Shown: positions 19,040 to 27,062 of the stretch, in pieces
How the letters are laid out: each line of letters begins with the position of its first letter
Numbering within the stretch: the stretch's first letter is position 1
NCBI GenBank assembly: GCA_947494695.1
Contig: CANLWB010000010.1
Coordinates: 1-64,000, forward strand
From: an uncultured Flavobacteriaceae bacterium
GTDB taxonomy: Bacteria > Bacteroidota > Bacteroidia > Flavobacteriales > Flavobacteriaceae
DNA: 64,000 bases
Direction of reading: 5' to 3'
Made by a program: the position numbers and the translations under genes
The notes under the pieces: model-generated
What the model was told of the DNA's origin: nothing
The model's database searches: none
What the model saw: only the letters and a program-made list of their open reading frames with translations

Positions 19040-19264
19040 TTATACTCTAACAAAAACATAACCTTTTCTGGTTTTTCTGTAGTGTTTCCCGTTCCAAAAG
19101 TAGTAACGTTTCCCTCTAACCGTAACTATTTTATAGTGTCTTGGAGCAGTCTTTACAATTGTTACATTAGCAGGTGCAGGTTTTGTTACGACACGTGTTC
19201 GAGTGACACAAGACGTTAGACTCATTGTACTTAATGCAAAAAATAAAATTAATACATGTTTCAT
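19040..19264 (-). CDS. small basic lipoprotein
   Basis: A 74-aa protein with a lipoprotein signal (hydrophobic stretch ending MSLTSC, Cys19) and a strongly basic, tyrosine-rich mature part (RHYKIVTVRGKRYYFWNGKHYRK split over one beta-rich unit). I took ATG 19264 rather than the upstream Met at 19339, because the signal peptide starts exactly here and the extension is unlike a leader. A strong terminator follows. Similar short YYFWNGKHY-type proteins occur in Flavobacteriaceae; no function is known to me. Confidence 0.72.
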   Translation of the reverse strand: MKHVLILFFALSTMSLTSCVTRTRVVTKPAPANVTIVKTAPRHYKIVTVRGKRYYFWNGKHYRKTRKGYVFVRV

Positions 19265-19339
19265 AGCTTTTTTAGATTTGATTTTACTGTAAGACTTAAG
19301 AAAAACCAAAAGGTTTAATTTAAACACGTTCTGGGTCAT

Positions 19340-19611
19340 ACCGAGTGCATTCGAAAAGAAATGAGTGAAACTTGTGAAGACCTTTTTGTCTTTAGATTCA
19401 TGTATGGTCTAAGCGATGCTTCTATCGCTCTGTCTCAAGTATAGGTCATTGTAAGGTGAATAGTGGAGCATCAACCAATTTTCATTGGTTAATAAGTTAC
19501 TCCCAGAATTACGTTCTATGTTATTAAGGTATTGTTGAAGAATACTAACCATGAAGGAGACATCCAGGGTTTCTAAACCATTTAGTATTTAGAAACTCTG
19601 GATGTTTTTTT
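19340..19611 (+). ncRNA. candidate structured small RNA ending in a terminator
   Basis: This gene-free stretch ends in a strong plus-strand terminator that no plus-strand gene uses. Upstream of it lie three hairpins: AGCGAT/ATCGCT (19412-19417 with 19424-19429, 6-nt loop), AACCAAT/ATTGGTT (19473-19479 with 19484-19490, TTTC loop) and GTATT/AATAC (19529-19533 with 19541-19545). No open reading frame longer than about 27 codons fits. A plus-strand non-coding transcript is the simplest explanation; its 5' end is not determined, and no promoter is obvious. Confidence 0.4.
19561..19611 (+). terminator. orphan factor-independent terminator
   Basis: A 17-bp stem with one wobble (19561-19577 with 19588-19604; arms begin CATCCAG and end CTGGATG) is followed directly by seven T on the plus strand. 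On the minus strand no T-run follows, so it does not serve the head-GIN gene (19644-20318). The nearest plus-strand protein gene upstream is at 15184-16413. Confidence 0.8.
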
Positions 19612-19643
19612 GATACTTTATACTTTTTTAGGGTAAGAAAAGT

Positions 19644-20318
19644 TTAGTCTACACGTTTTATTCGACCTCCAAGGACTTTACTTTCATCCACGCGTTCGGG
19701 GTTTCCATAGATATATACATCGCCTCCTGCTCTTATTTTTGCATTTACTAAGGTTTTAGCATTTACATGAGCTTCTCCGGCAATTCGAATAGAAACATCT
19801 GTAAATTCAGTTTTAAGGTCTTCACCGTCATAAACGCCGCCAGTATATATAGATATATCTTGGTGTTTGGCTTTTCCTTTAGTCTTAATATTAGAACCTG
19901 TAACAGATCTAATATTTGCATAACTCACATCTAAGTTTACTTCAATTTTTCCACCTTCCTGCGCGTTTAGATCTATTTCGAATTGTTTGATGGTATCATC
20001 TGAATAGACTTTAGCCCCTTCGTTAACATCTATAACATCTAACGCCGAGTAATACAATTTCACTTTGGTATCTTCACCATCGAAGGCTTCTTCCAATTTC
20101 ATTTTTATTTTTAGTGTACCATTTTTGTTATTTACAAGAACATCCTCACTATTTTTTCCAGTGATCTCGATTCGGTCACTTTTGGACTTAATGAGTTTCA
20201 GGTCGATTCGGTCGTATACCTTTAATGTTTTAAATTCTCCAATGGATTTTTCAATGGATTTTTGTGCAAAGCTTGCAGAAGAAATGAGGATTGTTAAAAT
20301 TACGATTAAAGATCTCAT
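19644..20318 (-). CDS. head-GIN domain (DUF2807) exported protein
   Basis: A 224-aa protein with a signal peptide (cleavage near SASFAQ) and a repetitive beta-strand body typical of the putative auto-transporter adhesin head-GIN family (DUF2807). Markers are GEFKTLKVYDRIDLKLIKS near the start and the repeated alternation of hydrophobic strands with D, G and K turns (SVTGSNIKTKGKA, YTGGVYDGEDL). The family forms a right-handed parallel beta structure in the envelope; its role is not established. The length is usual. No T9SS sorting domain is seen. Confidence 0.88.
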   Translation of the reverse strand: MRSLIVILTILISSASFAQKSIEKSIGEFKTLKVYDRIDLKLIKSKSDRIEITGKNSEDVLVNNKNGTLKIKMKLEEAFDGEDTKVKLYYSALDVIDVNEGAKVYSDDTIKQFEIDLNAQEGGKIEVNLDVSYANIRSVTGSNIKTKGKAKHQDISIYTGGVYDGEDLKTEFTDVSIRIAGEAHVNAKTLVNAKIRAGGDVYIYGNPERVDESKVLGGRIKRVD

Positions 20319-20455
20319 ATTTAATATGTTTTGTTTTTTGATTTAAAGGTGCTTAAAACTTTTATTATTGGTGGTAAAGAGAATTTTCAACTCATAATAA
20401 AAGTTTAAACGACATCTCAACGTAAAATTATCAATAATTATTCCTTTTTTAAAAA

Positions 20456-20755
20456 TTAAACCACTTTTACTGCTGTCCCAGTAATTGAAATGATGACGGT
20501 TCCTGATTGAGAATTGGCTTCCACATCAATATGAATGCCAACAACGGCGTTTGCTTTTAAGTTAAGCGCATGTTCTTTTAATTTTTGAAAAGCTCCTTCT
20601 TTAACCTCATTAAGAGTTTTTTCGTATGAATTATAATATTTATTCATATTAAAAGATAATGAGAGCTTAGGCATTTTTAGGTTAACTCCAGAAACGATGC
20701 CCAAATAGTCCTCAATTTTGTGTCCTTCGATAGATTGTGTTGTTGTTAGAATCAT
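20456..20755 (-). CDS. YbjQ family heavy-metal-binding domain protein
   Basis: A 99-aa cytoplasmic protein matching the YbjQ/UPF0145 family. It opens with MILTTTQSIEGHKIEDYLGIVSG and continues through the family's A-x-x-x-G-A-(F/N) helix (EVKEGAFQKLKEHALNLKANAVVGI) to the strand GTVIISITGTAVKV. Family members form pentamers and are often labelled heavy-metal-binding, although evidence for that is thin. It stands alone between the head-GIN gene and a divergent plug-like gene. Confidence 0.88.
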   Translation of the reverse strand: MILTTTQSIEGHKIEDYLGIVSGVNLKMPKLSLSFNMNKYYNSYEKTLNEVKEGAFQKLKEHALNLKANAVVGIHIDVEANSQSGTVIISITGTAVKVV

Positions 20756-21062
20756 AATTTTAATATCACGTTAAAGATTGAAACTCTACATTCATTGCGA
20801 TTATATTAGTTTTGTTTCATGAATGTTATAAGGTGTTTCGCAAAGTAGATTTGCGGTTTGTCAATAAAATAATGGATTTTTAAATCCAGAGTGATTTATT
20901 TTTTTATTAGTAGGAAACATGCGGTTTTTGTTACATTATTTAAGTGTTTTCGGTCTTTTATAAGATGTATTATAGTGTGTATACCAACGTAATAGGTATT
21001 ACATGTTTAAACATTTTTATTAAATTTGATTACAATGACGTACTAAACTAAACTTTTATATT
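20756..21062 (+). promoter_or_regulatory. divergent upstream region with two abutting dyads and a -7 box
   Basis: This 307-bp gap separates two divergent genes and holds no ORF of note. GTAATAGGTATTAC (20989-21002) and ATGTTTAAACAT (21003-21014) are perfect inverted repeats placed edge to edge. They lie just before TAAATTTG (21021-21028), a TAnnTTTG-type -7 box 35 nt upstream of the plug-like gene. The dyads may be an operator for a dimeric repressor; this is inference. Confidence 0.35.
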
Positions 21063-21710
21063 ATGAATCGGACTGTTTCCCTTGCTCTTATTTTTTTTAT
21101 TTCCCTTACCTTATCCTTAACTGCTCAGGAGGCCATTGAAAAAAACGCAGAGCTAAGTGGTTTGATTACCGATTACGATAATAAACCCATTAAAGGTGTG
21201 CGTATTTTTGTAGACTCTGTTAAAACTAAAGTAAAAACAGATAAGGCCGGGTTGTACAACATTAGTTTATCTCCAAAGAGTAAACTTATTACAGCTTTTT
21301 CGGTTAAACATGGGCTTATTGATATCGACTATACAGGACAAAACAAGATTAATTTTGTGTTTCCAAAAGATAGCCCCTTGCTTACTAAAAAACAATTTGC
21401 AGAGTTAGGTTATGGATCTTCTAATGGTAGTGTGGATTACTCGGGTTATCCAGATATTTTTCAGTTATTTCGAGCCAAATTCCCCAATACAGAGGTAGTT
21501 GGGCAGGATGTTTTTATAAAAGGTACAGGAGCAAGACTTACGGGTACTGGTGGGCGCTATAAACCACTGTATATTGTAAATGGTTCTATGGTAAACAACA
21601 TAGCAAATATTGCACCTGTAAACATTAAGAGCATATCGGTAGAGCGAACAAAATCCAGTTTATACGGGGCTCGCGGTGCTGGTGGTGTTATAAAGATTAA
21701 ACTCAAGTAA
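21063..21710 (+). CDS. free-standing carboxypeptidase-like / TonB plug-like exported protein
   Basis: A 215-aa protein that looks like the front of a SusC-type receptor without its barrel. A signal peptide ends near SLTAQ. A carboxypeptidase-regulatory-like beta domain follows (about 27-100, LSGLITDYDNKPIKGVRIFV). A C-terminal segment matches the SusC plug end: PLYIVNGSMV, IKSISVERTKSSLYGARGAGG, VIKIKLK. The stop follows exactly where a barrel would begin, and the next gene is on the other strand only 11 bp away, so there is no sign of a frameshifted barrel. It may be a periplasmic binding or regulatory module. Similar short proteins exist in Bacteroidota, but I know of no tested function. 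Confidence 0.75.
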   Translation: MNRTVSLALIFFISLTLSLTAQEAIEKNAELSGLITDYDNKPIKGVRIFVDSVKTKVKTDKAGLYNISLSPKSKLITAFSVKHGLIDIDYTGQNKINFVFPKDSPLLTKKQFAELGYGSSNGSVDYSGYPDIFQLFRAKFPNTEVVGQDVFIKGTGARLTGTGGRYKPLYIVNGSMVNNIANIAPVNIKSISVERTKSSLYGARGAGGVIKIKLK

Positions 21711-21721
21711 ATAGCACCTAT

Positions 21722-23971
21722 TTAATCCACTAAAGTGAAGTCCAGGTGTTTTTTTACCAAGTCTGCGTTTTTAACTTTTACCATAACCTCATCACCGAGT
21801 TGGTATGTCTTTTTTGTATGTCTTCCAACCATGGCGTATAGATCTTGATCGAAGGCGTATTGATCGTCCTTCATATCGCGTACACTAACCATACCTTCAC
21901 ATTTATTGGATATAATTTCAACATAGATACCCCAATCGGTTACTCCAGAGATAACGCCGGCAAATTCTTCGTCTTTATGGTCTTGCATAAACTTAATTTG
22001 CATGTATTTTATGGAGTCACGCTCTGCCCTGGTTGCTAGGTTTTCCATGGAACTGGAGTGGTTACACTTATCTTCGTAGACCTCTTCATTTGCAGATTTT
22101 CCTCCGTCTAAATAATGCTGTAATAGGCGATGTGCCATCACATCAGGGTAACGACGTATGGGAGAAGTAAAATGGCTGTAGTAGTCGAAAGCGAGGCCAT
22201 AATGACCAATGTTTCGAGTGGTATACTCGGCTTTACTCATACTTCGAACCGCCAGGGTATCCACAAGGTTTTGCTCCTTTTTACCATTGACTTCTTTGAG
22301 TAAGTTATTAAGGGATGCCGATGTGGATTTGCGATCTTTTAAATTGAGTTTATAACCAAATTTGGAAATAATACCTTGAAGGTTAGCTAATTTGCTATCA
22401 TCGGGCTCGTCGTGCACACGATATACAAAGGTCTTTTTTGGGTCTTTCTTACCAATAAATTCCGACACTTTTCTATTGGCAAGTAACATAAACTCCTCGA
22501 TAAGCTTGTTGGCATCTTTACTGGTTTTAAAGAAAACACCTGTTGGGTTATGGTCTTCGTTCAAGTGAAATTTAACCTCGACTTTATCAAAAGAAATAGC
22601 GCCAGAAGACATACGTTTGCCACGCATGGTTTTGGCAAGTTTATCCATTTTTAAGATGGCATAGGCAATTTCTTTTGGAGTATTGTATGCTTTTCCTGTA
22701 AGGGATACGTCTTCTGGTATGGTGGTATTTATGGCCATATTTTGAAGTCCTGTGGTCGTTTCAATTTTGCTCAACGACCGCTCAGGAAGGACGAGCCCAG
22801 TATTATTTTCAATAATAGCCTGCGCTTCTTCATAAGCGTAACGGGCATCGCTGTACGTTACTGTACGGCCATACCATTCGTTTTTAATTTCACAGGCATC
22901 ATTCATTTGAAACACTGCCGAAAAGGTGTACTTTTCTTCATGTGGGCGTAAAGAACAGGCCTTATTAGATAGTACTTCGGGCAACATAGGTACCACGCGA
23001 TCTACAAGATAAACCGACGTGGCACGCTCGTATGCTTCGTCGTCTAAAACCGTACCTTCCTTTAAATAGTGGGAGACATCGGCGATGTGTATACCAACCT
23101 CATATAGTCCGTTGTCCAGAACTTCAAAAGATAGGGCATCATCAAAATCTTTAGCGTCCTTTGGATCTATGGTGAAGGTTAAATCTTTACGCATATCGCG
23201 ACGCTTGGCAATTTCTTCTGTAGTAATCGATGTATCTAATTTGTTAGCATAGGTTTCAACCTCTTCAGGAAATTCGTGAGGTAAACCATATTCTGCCAGG
23301 ATCGCATGAATTTCGGTGTGATGCTCTCCGGGTTTACCAAGTACTTGTATGACCTTTCCATAAGGGGAATCGGCCTTTTCGGGCCAGTCTTCGAGCTTTA
23401 CCAATACTTTATCGCCATCTTCGGCCTTAAACGTTTTATTGATTGGGACAAAGATATCCTTGTGCATTTTACCATGATCGGCAATTACAAAAGCATAGTT
23501 GCTGTGTATTTGAATAACACCAACATATTCGCTCTTTTCTCGTTTTATAATTCCGGTAATCTCACCTTCTATTTTTCCTCGTTTTCTACGTTTATAAACA
23601 TAGAACTCGACTTCATCACCATGTAATGCTCTGTTAATATTATTGGAGGCGATAAACACATCGTCATCAAAATCATCGCAAATAATATAGCCGGAACCTT
23701 TGGCCGACATGTCTAAAATACCCGTATGGTATTCGGTATTAATAATGGCTTTAAACTTTCCGCGTTCTGCTTGAGCGATCTCTTTTTTGGCAGCAAGTTT
23801 TGCCAGGGCTTTTATAATTTGATTTCTGCTACTGGCATCATTAACACCAATTTTGGCAGCAATTTGTTTATAGTTGAATGATTGATTTCTGTCTTTTCTT
23901 AAAATACTAAGAATTGTATTTGTTAGGTTGGAAATTCCTTTTTGCGATTTCCTTCTTTTCTTTCTTGTCAT
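21722..23971 (-). CDS. rnr: ribonuclease R
   Basis: A 3'-to-5' exoribonuclease of the RNase II/R family (749 aa), which degrades structured RNA. Domain order is a winged-helix N-terminus (about 12-65), two cold-shock domains (about 70-230), the RNB catalytic domain (about 255-590) and a C-terminal S1 domain (about 645-725, EFAGVISGVTDWGIYVEI). The RNB metal site is clear in TIDPKDAKDFDDALS (the DAxDFDDA motif), and HIADVSHYL and TSPIRRYPDVMAHRLL are diagnostic. A short KR-rich N-terminal extension (MTRKKRRKSQKG) is normal for the family. The gene converges with the plug-like gene, and a -7 box lies 94 bp upstream. Confidence 0.97.
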   Translation of the reverse strand: MTRKKRRKSQKGISNLTNTILSILRKDRNQSFNYKQIAAKIGVNDASSRNQIIKALAKLAAKKEIAQAERGKFKAIINTEYHTGILDMSAKGSGYIICDDFDDDVFIASNNINRALHGDEVEFYVYKRRKRGKIEGEITGIIKREKSEYVGVIQIHSNYAFVIADHGKMHKDIFVPINKTFKAEDGDKVLVKLEDWPEKADSPYGKVIQVLGKPGEHHTEIHAILAEYGLPHEFPEEVETYANKLDTSITTEEIAKRRDMRKDLTFTIDPKDAKDFDDALSFEVLDNGLYEVGIHIADVSHYLKEGTVLDDEAYERATSVYLVDRVVPMLPEVLSNKACSLRPHEEKYTFSAVFQMNDACEIKNEWYGRTVTYSDARYAYEEAQAIIENNTGLVLPERSLSKIETTTGLQNMAINTTIPEDVSLTGKAYNTPKEIAYAILKMDKLAKTMRGKRMSSGAISFDKVEVKFHLNEDHNPTGVFFKTSKDANKLIEEFMLLANRKVSEFIGKKDPKKTFVYRVHDEPDDSKLANLQGIISKFGYKLNLKDRKSTSASLNNLLKEVNGKKEQNLVDTLAVRSMSKAEYTTRNIGHYGLAFDYYSHFTSPIRRYPDVMAHRLLQHYLDGGKSANEEVYEDKCNHSSSMENLATRAERDSIKYMQIKFMQDHKDEEFAGVISGVTDWGIYVEIISNKCEGMVSVRDMKDDQYAFDQDLYAMVGRHTKKTYQLGDEVMVKVKNADLVKKHLDFTLVD

Positions 23972-24064
23972 TTAAATTTTGTAGTCATTTTCAATTTCCC
24001 TAGGTATTGGAAATTTTGTTATAAAATAGCCCTTGGTAGGAGAAGATAAGCTATTTATTTTTTA

Positions 24065-24072
24065 CAAAGCTA
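24065..24072 (-). promoter_or_regulatory. candidate -7 box of rnr (TAGCTTTG)
   Basis: On the minus strand TAGCTTTG fits TAnnTTTG, 94 nt upstream of the rnr start. No -33 TTG at the usual spacing is seen. Confidence 0.35.
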
Positions 24073-24257
24073 CGGTTTTAATATTAAACCTATGTTTTTT
24101 AATCTTTAATTTTAAGAACATTACATGATTTTGGTTATTGATTTTTGTATAAGATTAAGGGTGGAAGGCCATTAACTTCAATGCAGTTGTTTTGGTTTAA
24201 CCATCTTAAATTTAGATTCGCATGTAACGCAATGATTGTGTTTTTTGATGCTTGTTT

Positions 24258-25691
24258 TTATTCTAAAACAATTTTTTTAACAGATTTTCCTTTGTTGGTT
24301 TCCAACTCAACGAAATACACACCTTTTTCTAAACTAAGCGTTTGCAATGTCGGTTTTTTAGAGGATCTAATATGTTGTCCTAAATTATTGTATAGATTAA
24401 CGTTCTTTAGTGTGTTGCCCTGTTTTAACTTAATACTTAAAATGCCTAGAATGCTGTTATGGGACATTGAAAAGCCTTGTTTTTCGAAATGGATTTGAGA
24501 TAAAACGTTGCCATAACTATGAACAGTAACGTTGCCAGAATCGATACCCCCGTCATCATCCTTACTTGCTCCAATAGCAACGATGCTACCGTCTGATGAG
24601 GAGCTCACAGCTCCCGCAAATAAATCGCCAGAGGCATCACCGTTTATGGTGTTTCCGGTTTGTGTCCAAGCCCCGGCTATGTTTTTATAAGATAATACGC
24701 GCCCCGTTTGACCCACGGCCCCGATTGTAATGCTATTACCATCTGAGGAGATACTTAAGCTACTTCCTAATTGGTGAAAACTACCCCCCACGATATCGCT
24801 TCCAATTTTGGTCCAGGTACCCGATTGGTTTTCATAAACTCTTACACGCCCATTTGAAAATGTTCCAGATAGGGGTGCTCCAATAGCTACGAAGTTGCCG
24901 TTTGAGGATAAACTTAAGCTGGTCCCCGATTGTTCGCTGGCTACTTCACCGTCTATATCGCTTCCAATTTGATTCCAGGTATCTACACCGTTGTACTCGA
25001 ATATTCGCACGTGACCTCTAAAACCATCGTGAAACGCAGATCCTATAGCGACAATAGTTCCATTTGAAGATATATCGAGACTCTCCCCAAACTGGTCACT
25101 ATTGGCGGCTCCATCTATATCGTTACCGATTTGATTCCAGGTGTCTACACCATTATATTCAAATACACGAACATGTCCATTGTTGTTTCCTCCGTTGGCA
25201 TCATTGGTTCTGGCACTTATCGCTAATATGTTACCATTAGCAGATAGGCTAATTTTAAAACCAGAGCCATCTCCAGGTGCCTCGCCGTCGATATCGTTAC
25301 CCATTTGATTCCAGGTATCTGTGCCATTAAACTGAAATACGCGAACATGACCATTGTTATTTCCACCGTTTCCGTCATTGTCTGTAGCACCAATAGCCAG
25401 AATATTCCCATTAGAGGATAAACTAACACTGGATCCAGAGTTATCGTTAGTAGATTCTCCATCGATGTCGTTACCAATTTGCGTCCATGTTCCAGTTTGG
25501 TTTTCGTAAACACGCACATGTCCCGATGTCCCATTTTTTTTGGCGCCTATGGCAATAATACTTCCGTTTGAAGATAGGCTTATACTGGTTCCTGATTGAT
25601 CTCCTGCTGCTTCTCCATTAATATCGCTTCCAATTTGGGTTTGACTAAAAAGAAGTACAGGAAATAGGATAAAGGTTAGAGTTTTAATCAT
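24258..25691 (-). CDS. secreted seven-repeat FG-GAP-like beta-propeller protein, T9SS
   Basis: A 477-aa secreted protein: a signal peptide (to about residue 18, LLFSQ), then seven repeats of about 50-58 aa. Each has the pattern IGxDIxGExxxDxxGxSxSLSSNG, followed by xxxAIGA, GHVRVxE and TWxQ. Seven repeats predict one seven-bladed propeller of the integrin-alpha FG-GAP type; Asp/Gly/Asn-rich loops may bind calcium. The last 75 aa (VNLYNNLGQHIRSS, KGVYFVELETNKGKS, VKKIVLE) are a T9SS type A sorting domain. It is a paralogue of the genes at 27063 and 29246. Repeats 2-4 are also alike at the DNA level, which invites recombination. The ligand is unknown. Confidence 0.88.
   Translation of the reverse strand: MIKTLTFILFPVLLFSQTQIGSDINGEAAGDQSGTSISLSSNGSIIAIGAKKNGTSGHVRVYENQTGTWTQIGNDIDGESTNDNSGSSVSLSSNGNILAIGATDNDGNGGNNNGHVRVFQFNGTDTWNQMGNDIDGEAPGDGSGFKISLSANGNILAISARTNDANGGNNNGHVRVFEYNGVDTWNQIGNDIDGAANSDQFGESLDISSNGTIVAIGSAFHDGFRGHVRIFEYNGVDTWNQIGSDIDGEVASEQSGTSLSLSSNGNFVAIGAPLSGTFSNGRVRVYENQSGTWTKIGSDIVGGSFHQLGSSLSISSDGNSITIGAVGQTGRVLSYKNIAGAWTQTGNTINGDASGDLFAGAVSSSSDGSIVAIGASKDDDGGIDSGNVTVHSYGNVLSQIHFEKQGFSMSHNSILGILSIKLKQGNTLKNVNLYNNLGQHIRSSKKPTLQTLSLEKGVYFVELETNKGKSVKKIVLE
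24930..25510. repeat. DNA-level repeats encoding propeller blades
   Basis: Stretches beginning TTTGATTCCAGGT(A/G)TCT recur near 24969, 25131 and 25304, about 165-175 bp apart, and encode the W-N-Q ends of successive propeller blades. They are tandem coding repeats, not a CRISPR or an external element. Confidence 0.6.
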
Positions 25692-25713
25692 GATTTACAA
25701 GGTTTTAGTAAAT

Positions 25714-25721
25714 CAAATGTA
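25714..25721 (-). promoter_or_regulatory. candidate -7 box (TACATTTG)
   Basis: On the minus strand TACATTTG fits TAnnTTTG, 22 nt upstream of the start of the propeller gene at 25691. A CTTTTTTAAAAAAG palindrome lies about 30 bp further upstream. Confidence 0.42.
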
Positions 25722-25978
25722 AGAAAATTAATCTAAAAAACATATGTGCCCTTTTTTAAAAAAGAACCCAAAACGATCAGTCAAAATGCCGTATATCTTC
25801 CTTATTGATTTTCTTTATAGTTGGTTGTCGAGATGAGTGTATATGGCCACCACAGGCCGTAAATTAGGTTACGTGAAACAGGTCACTAAATTTTCGATTG
25901 GTGTCATGTTTTCTTTGAGATGACATGTTTTGGGTTTCTTTAAAGAATGCATCGTAAAGAAGGTGGTAATAAGTAAAT

Positions 25979-26992
25979 TTATTTCTTAATAAACTTAAAA
26001 GCACTACCAGAATTAAGCTTTAGATAGTATATCCCTATATAAAAGTTCTGTATATCAATGTTTTGATTGGAGGAAATAACGCCTGAATTAATTTTTTTCC
26101 CGAGGCTGTTATAAATGGTATAATGCTCAGTTTTGGTTAATTCTGAAATTCGAATAGAACCCGATGAAGGTACAGGATATAAAGTAGCGTTTGGAGCATC
26201 TGGTGTTTTGTCTATTGAAAGTGTGCTGATATTTATTTTGGAAACTTTATCATTATCCTCATCAGTAAAATATAAATCATCTCCACTAATTGCTATTCCC
26301 CATGGATAGGTTACTCCATTAAATAGATCTGTAATTGTATGTGTTGGGTCGTTAAGGTCAAGCTTAGAAATTTTATTGTATTGTGAAATAAAGAGATCAT
26401 TTCCATTAAAAACGAAATCTAAGACGTTATCTAATCCAGATATTACTGGGTTTGTTGGAGGCTCGGGGTTGTTTAGATCTATTACATAAATATTGTCGTT
26501 TTTACCATAGTAAAGATCGTTATCTTTAATGGCAATACCAGTAGGAAAACCAATGCCTTGTACTAGATCTATGACAGTAGGAGTTGCTGCCGAAATATCT
26601 ATTTTTGAGATTTTCTGGCCTTGAGAAAAATAGAGGTCATTGCCTTTAAGGGCTATGTCGTAGGGGGCATTTAATCCAGTTGTTATATCCTCAACTATTG
26701 GTGATACGGCTCGAAGATTTATTTTAGAAATCCTATCTCTTTGTGTAAAGTATAAGATACCGTCCTTAAGAACTAATCCAAAGGGAGCGTTTGCATAGCA
26801 TACTTCTTCGGTTGTTGGGTTTGATTGTGTTAGGTCTATTTTAGAGATCATACCTTCTTCTCCAATATATAGATCATTGCCGTTACTTAAAAGTGATAGA
26901 GGTGTGTTGAGCCCTGAAACGATGTCGATTTGAGCTGTAAGCGTGATACAGTTTAAAATAATAAAAGCCGTTAAAATGTAGATTTTTTTCAT
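25979..26992 (-). CDS. secreted six-repeat propeller protein (NHL/YWTD-like), T9SS
   Basis: A 337-aa secreted protein. I start it at ATG 26992 because the signal peptide (MKKIYILTAFIILN, ending LTAQ) begins there; the Met at 27043 adds only a polar extension. Six repeats of about 40 aa follow, each with a GLxxPxxIAxxGNDLYF core and an ISKIDL end, which predicts a six-bladed propeller of the NHL or YWTD kind. The last 75 aa (LYPVPSSGSIRISE, HYTIYNSLGKKINSG, FYIGIYYLKLNSG, FKFIKK) form a T9SS type A sorting domain. It lies inside an array of FG-GAP-like paralogues but is not itself a paralogue of them. Confidence 0.85.
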   Translation of the reverse strand: MKKIYILTAFIILNCITLTAQIDIVSGLNTPLSLLSNGNDLYIGEEGMISKIDLTQSNPTTEEVCYANAPFGLVLKDGILYFTQRDRISKINLRAVSPIVEDITTGLNAPYDIALKGNDLYFSQGQKISKIDISAATPTVIDLVQGIGFPTGIAIKDNDLYYGKNDNIYVIDLNNPEPPTNPVISGLDNVLDFVFNGNDLFISQYNKISKLDLNDPTHTITDLFNGVTYPWGIAISGDDLYFTDEDNDKVSKINISTLSIDKTPDAPNATLYPVPSSGSIRISELTKTEHYTIYNSLGKKINSGVISSNQNIDIQNFYIGIYYLKLNSGSAFKFIKK

Positions 26993-27013
26993 AGTATCTA
27001 AAAATTTGGAATT

Positions 27014-27050
27014 AAATCGGGTGAATCCTTTTTGAAGATTCACCTGATTT
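27014..27050. terminator. hairpin between two propeller genes
   Basis: Arms of 14 nt (27014-27027 and 27037-27050) pair with one wobble or mismatch around a 9-nt loop and lie just after the stop of the 27063 gene. The flanks are T-rich on both strands without a clean T-run, so direction is uncertain. Confidence 0.45.
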
Positions 27051-27062
27051 TGTATTTAAGGG

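Noticed and set aside
19361-19444. A 27-codon open frame starting ATGAGTGAAACTTGT
   Set aside because: It is too short to trust, has no clear ribosome site or family, and overlaps a hairpin; a structured RNA fits the region better.
23306-23626. A 106-codon plus-strand frame opposite rnr
   Set aside because: It is antisense to the conserved RNase R coding region and encodes no recognisable family.
24930-25510. Regularly spaced DNA repeats that could suggest a CRISPR array
   Set aside because: The repeats are imperfect, about 165-175 bp apart and in frame; they code for propeller blades of one protein.
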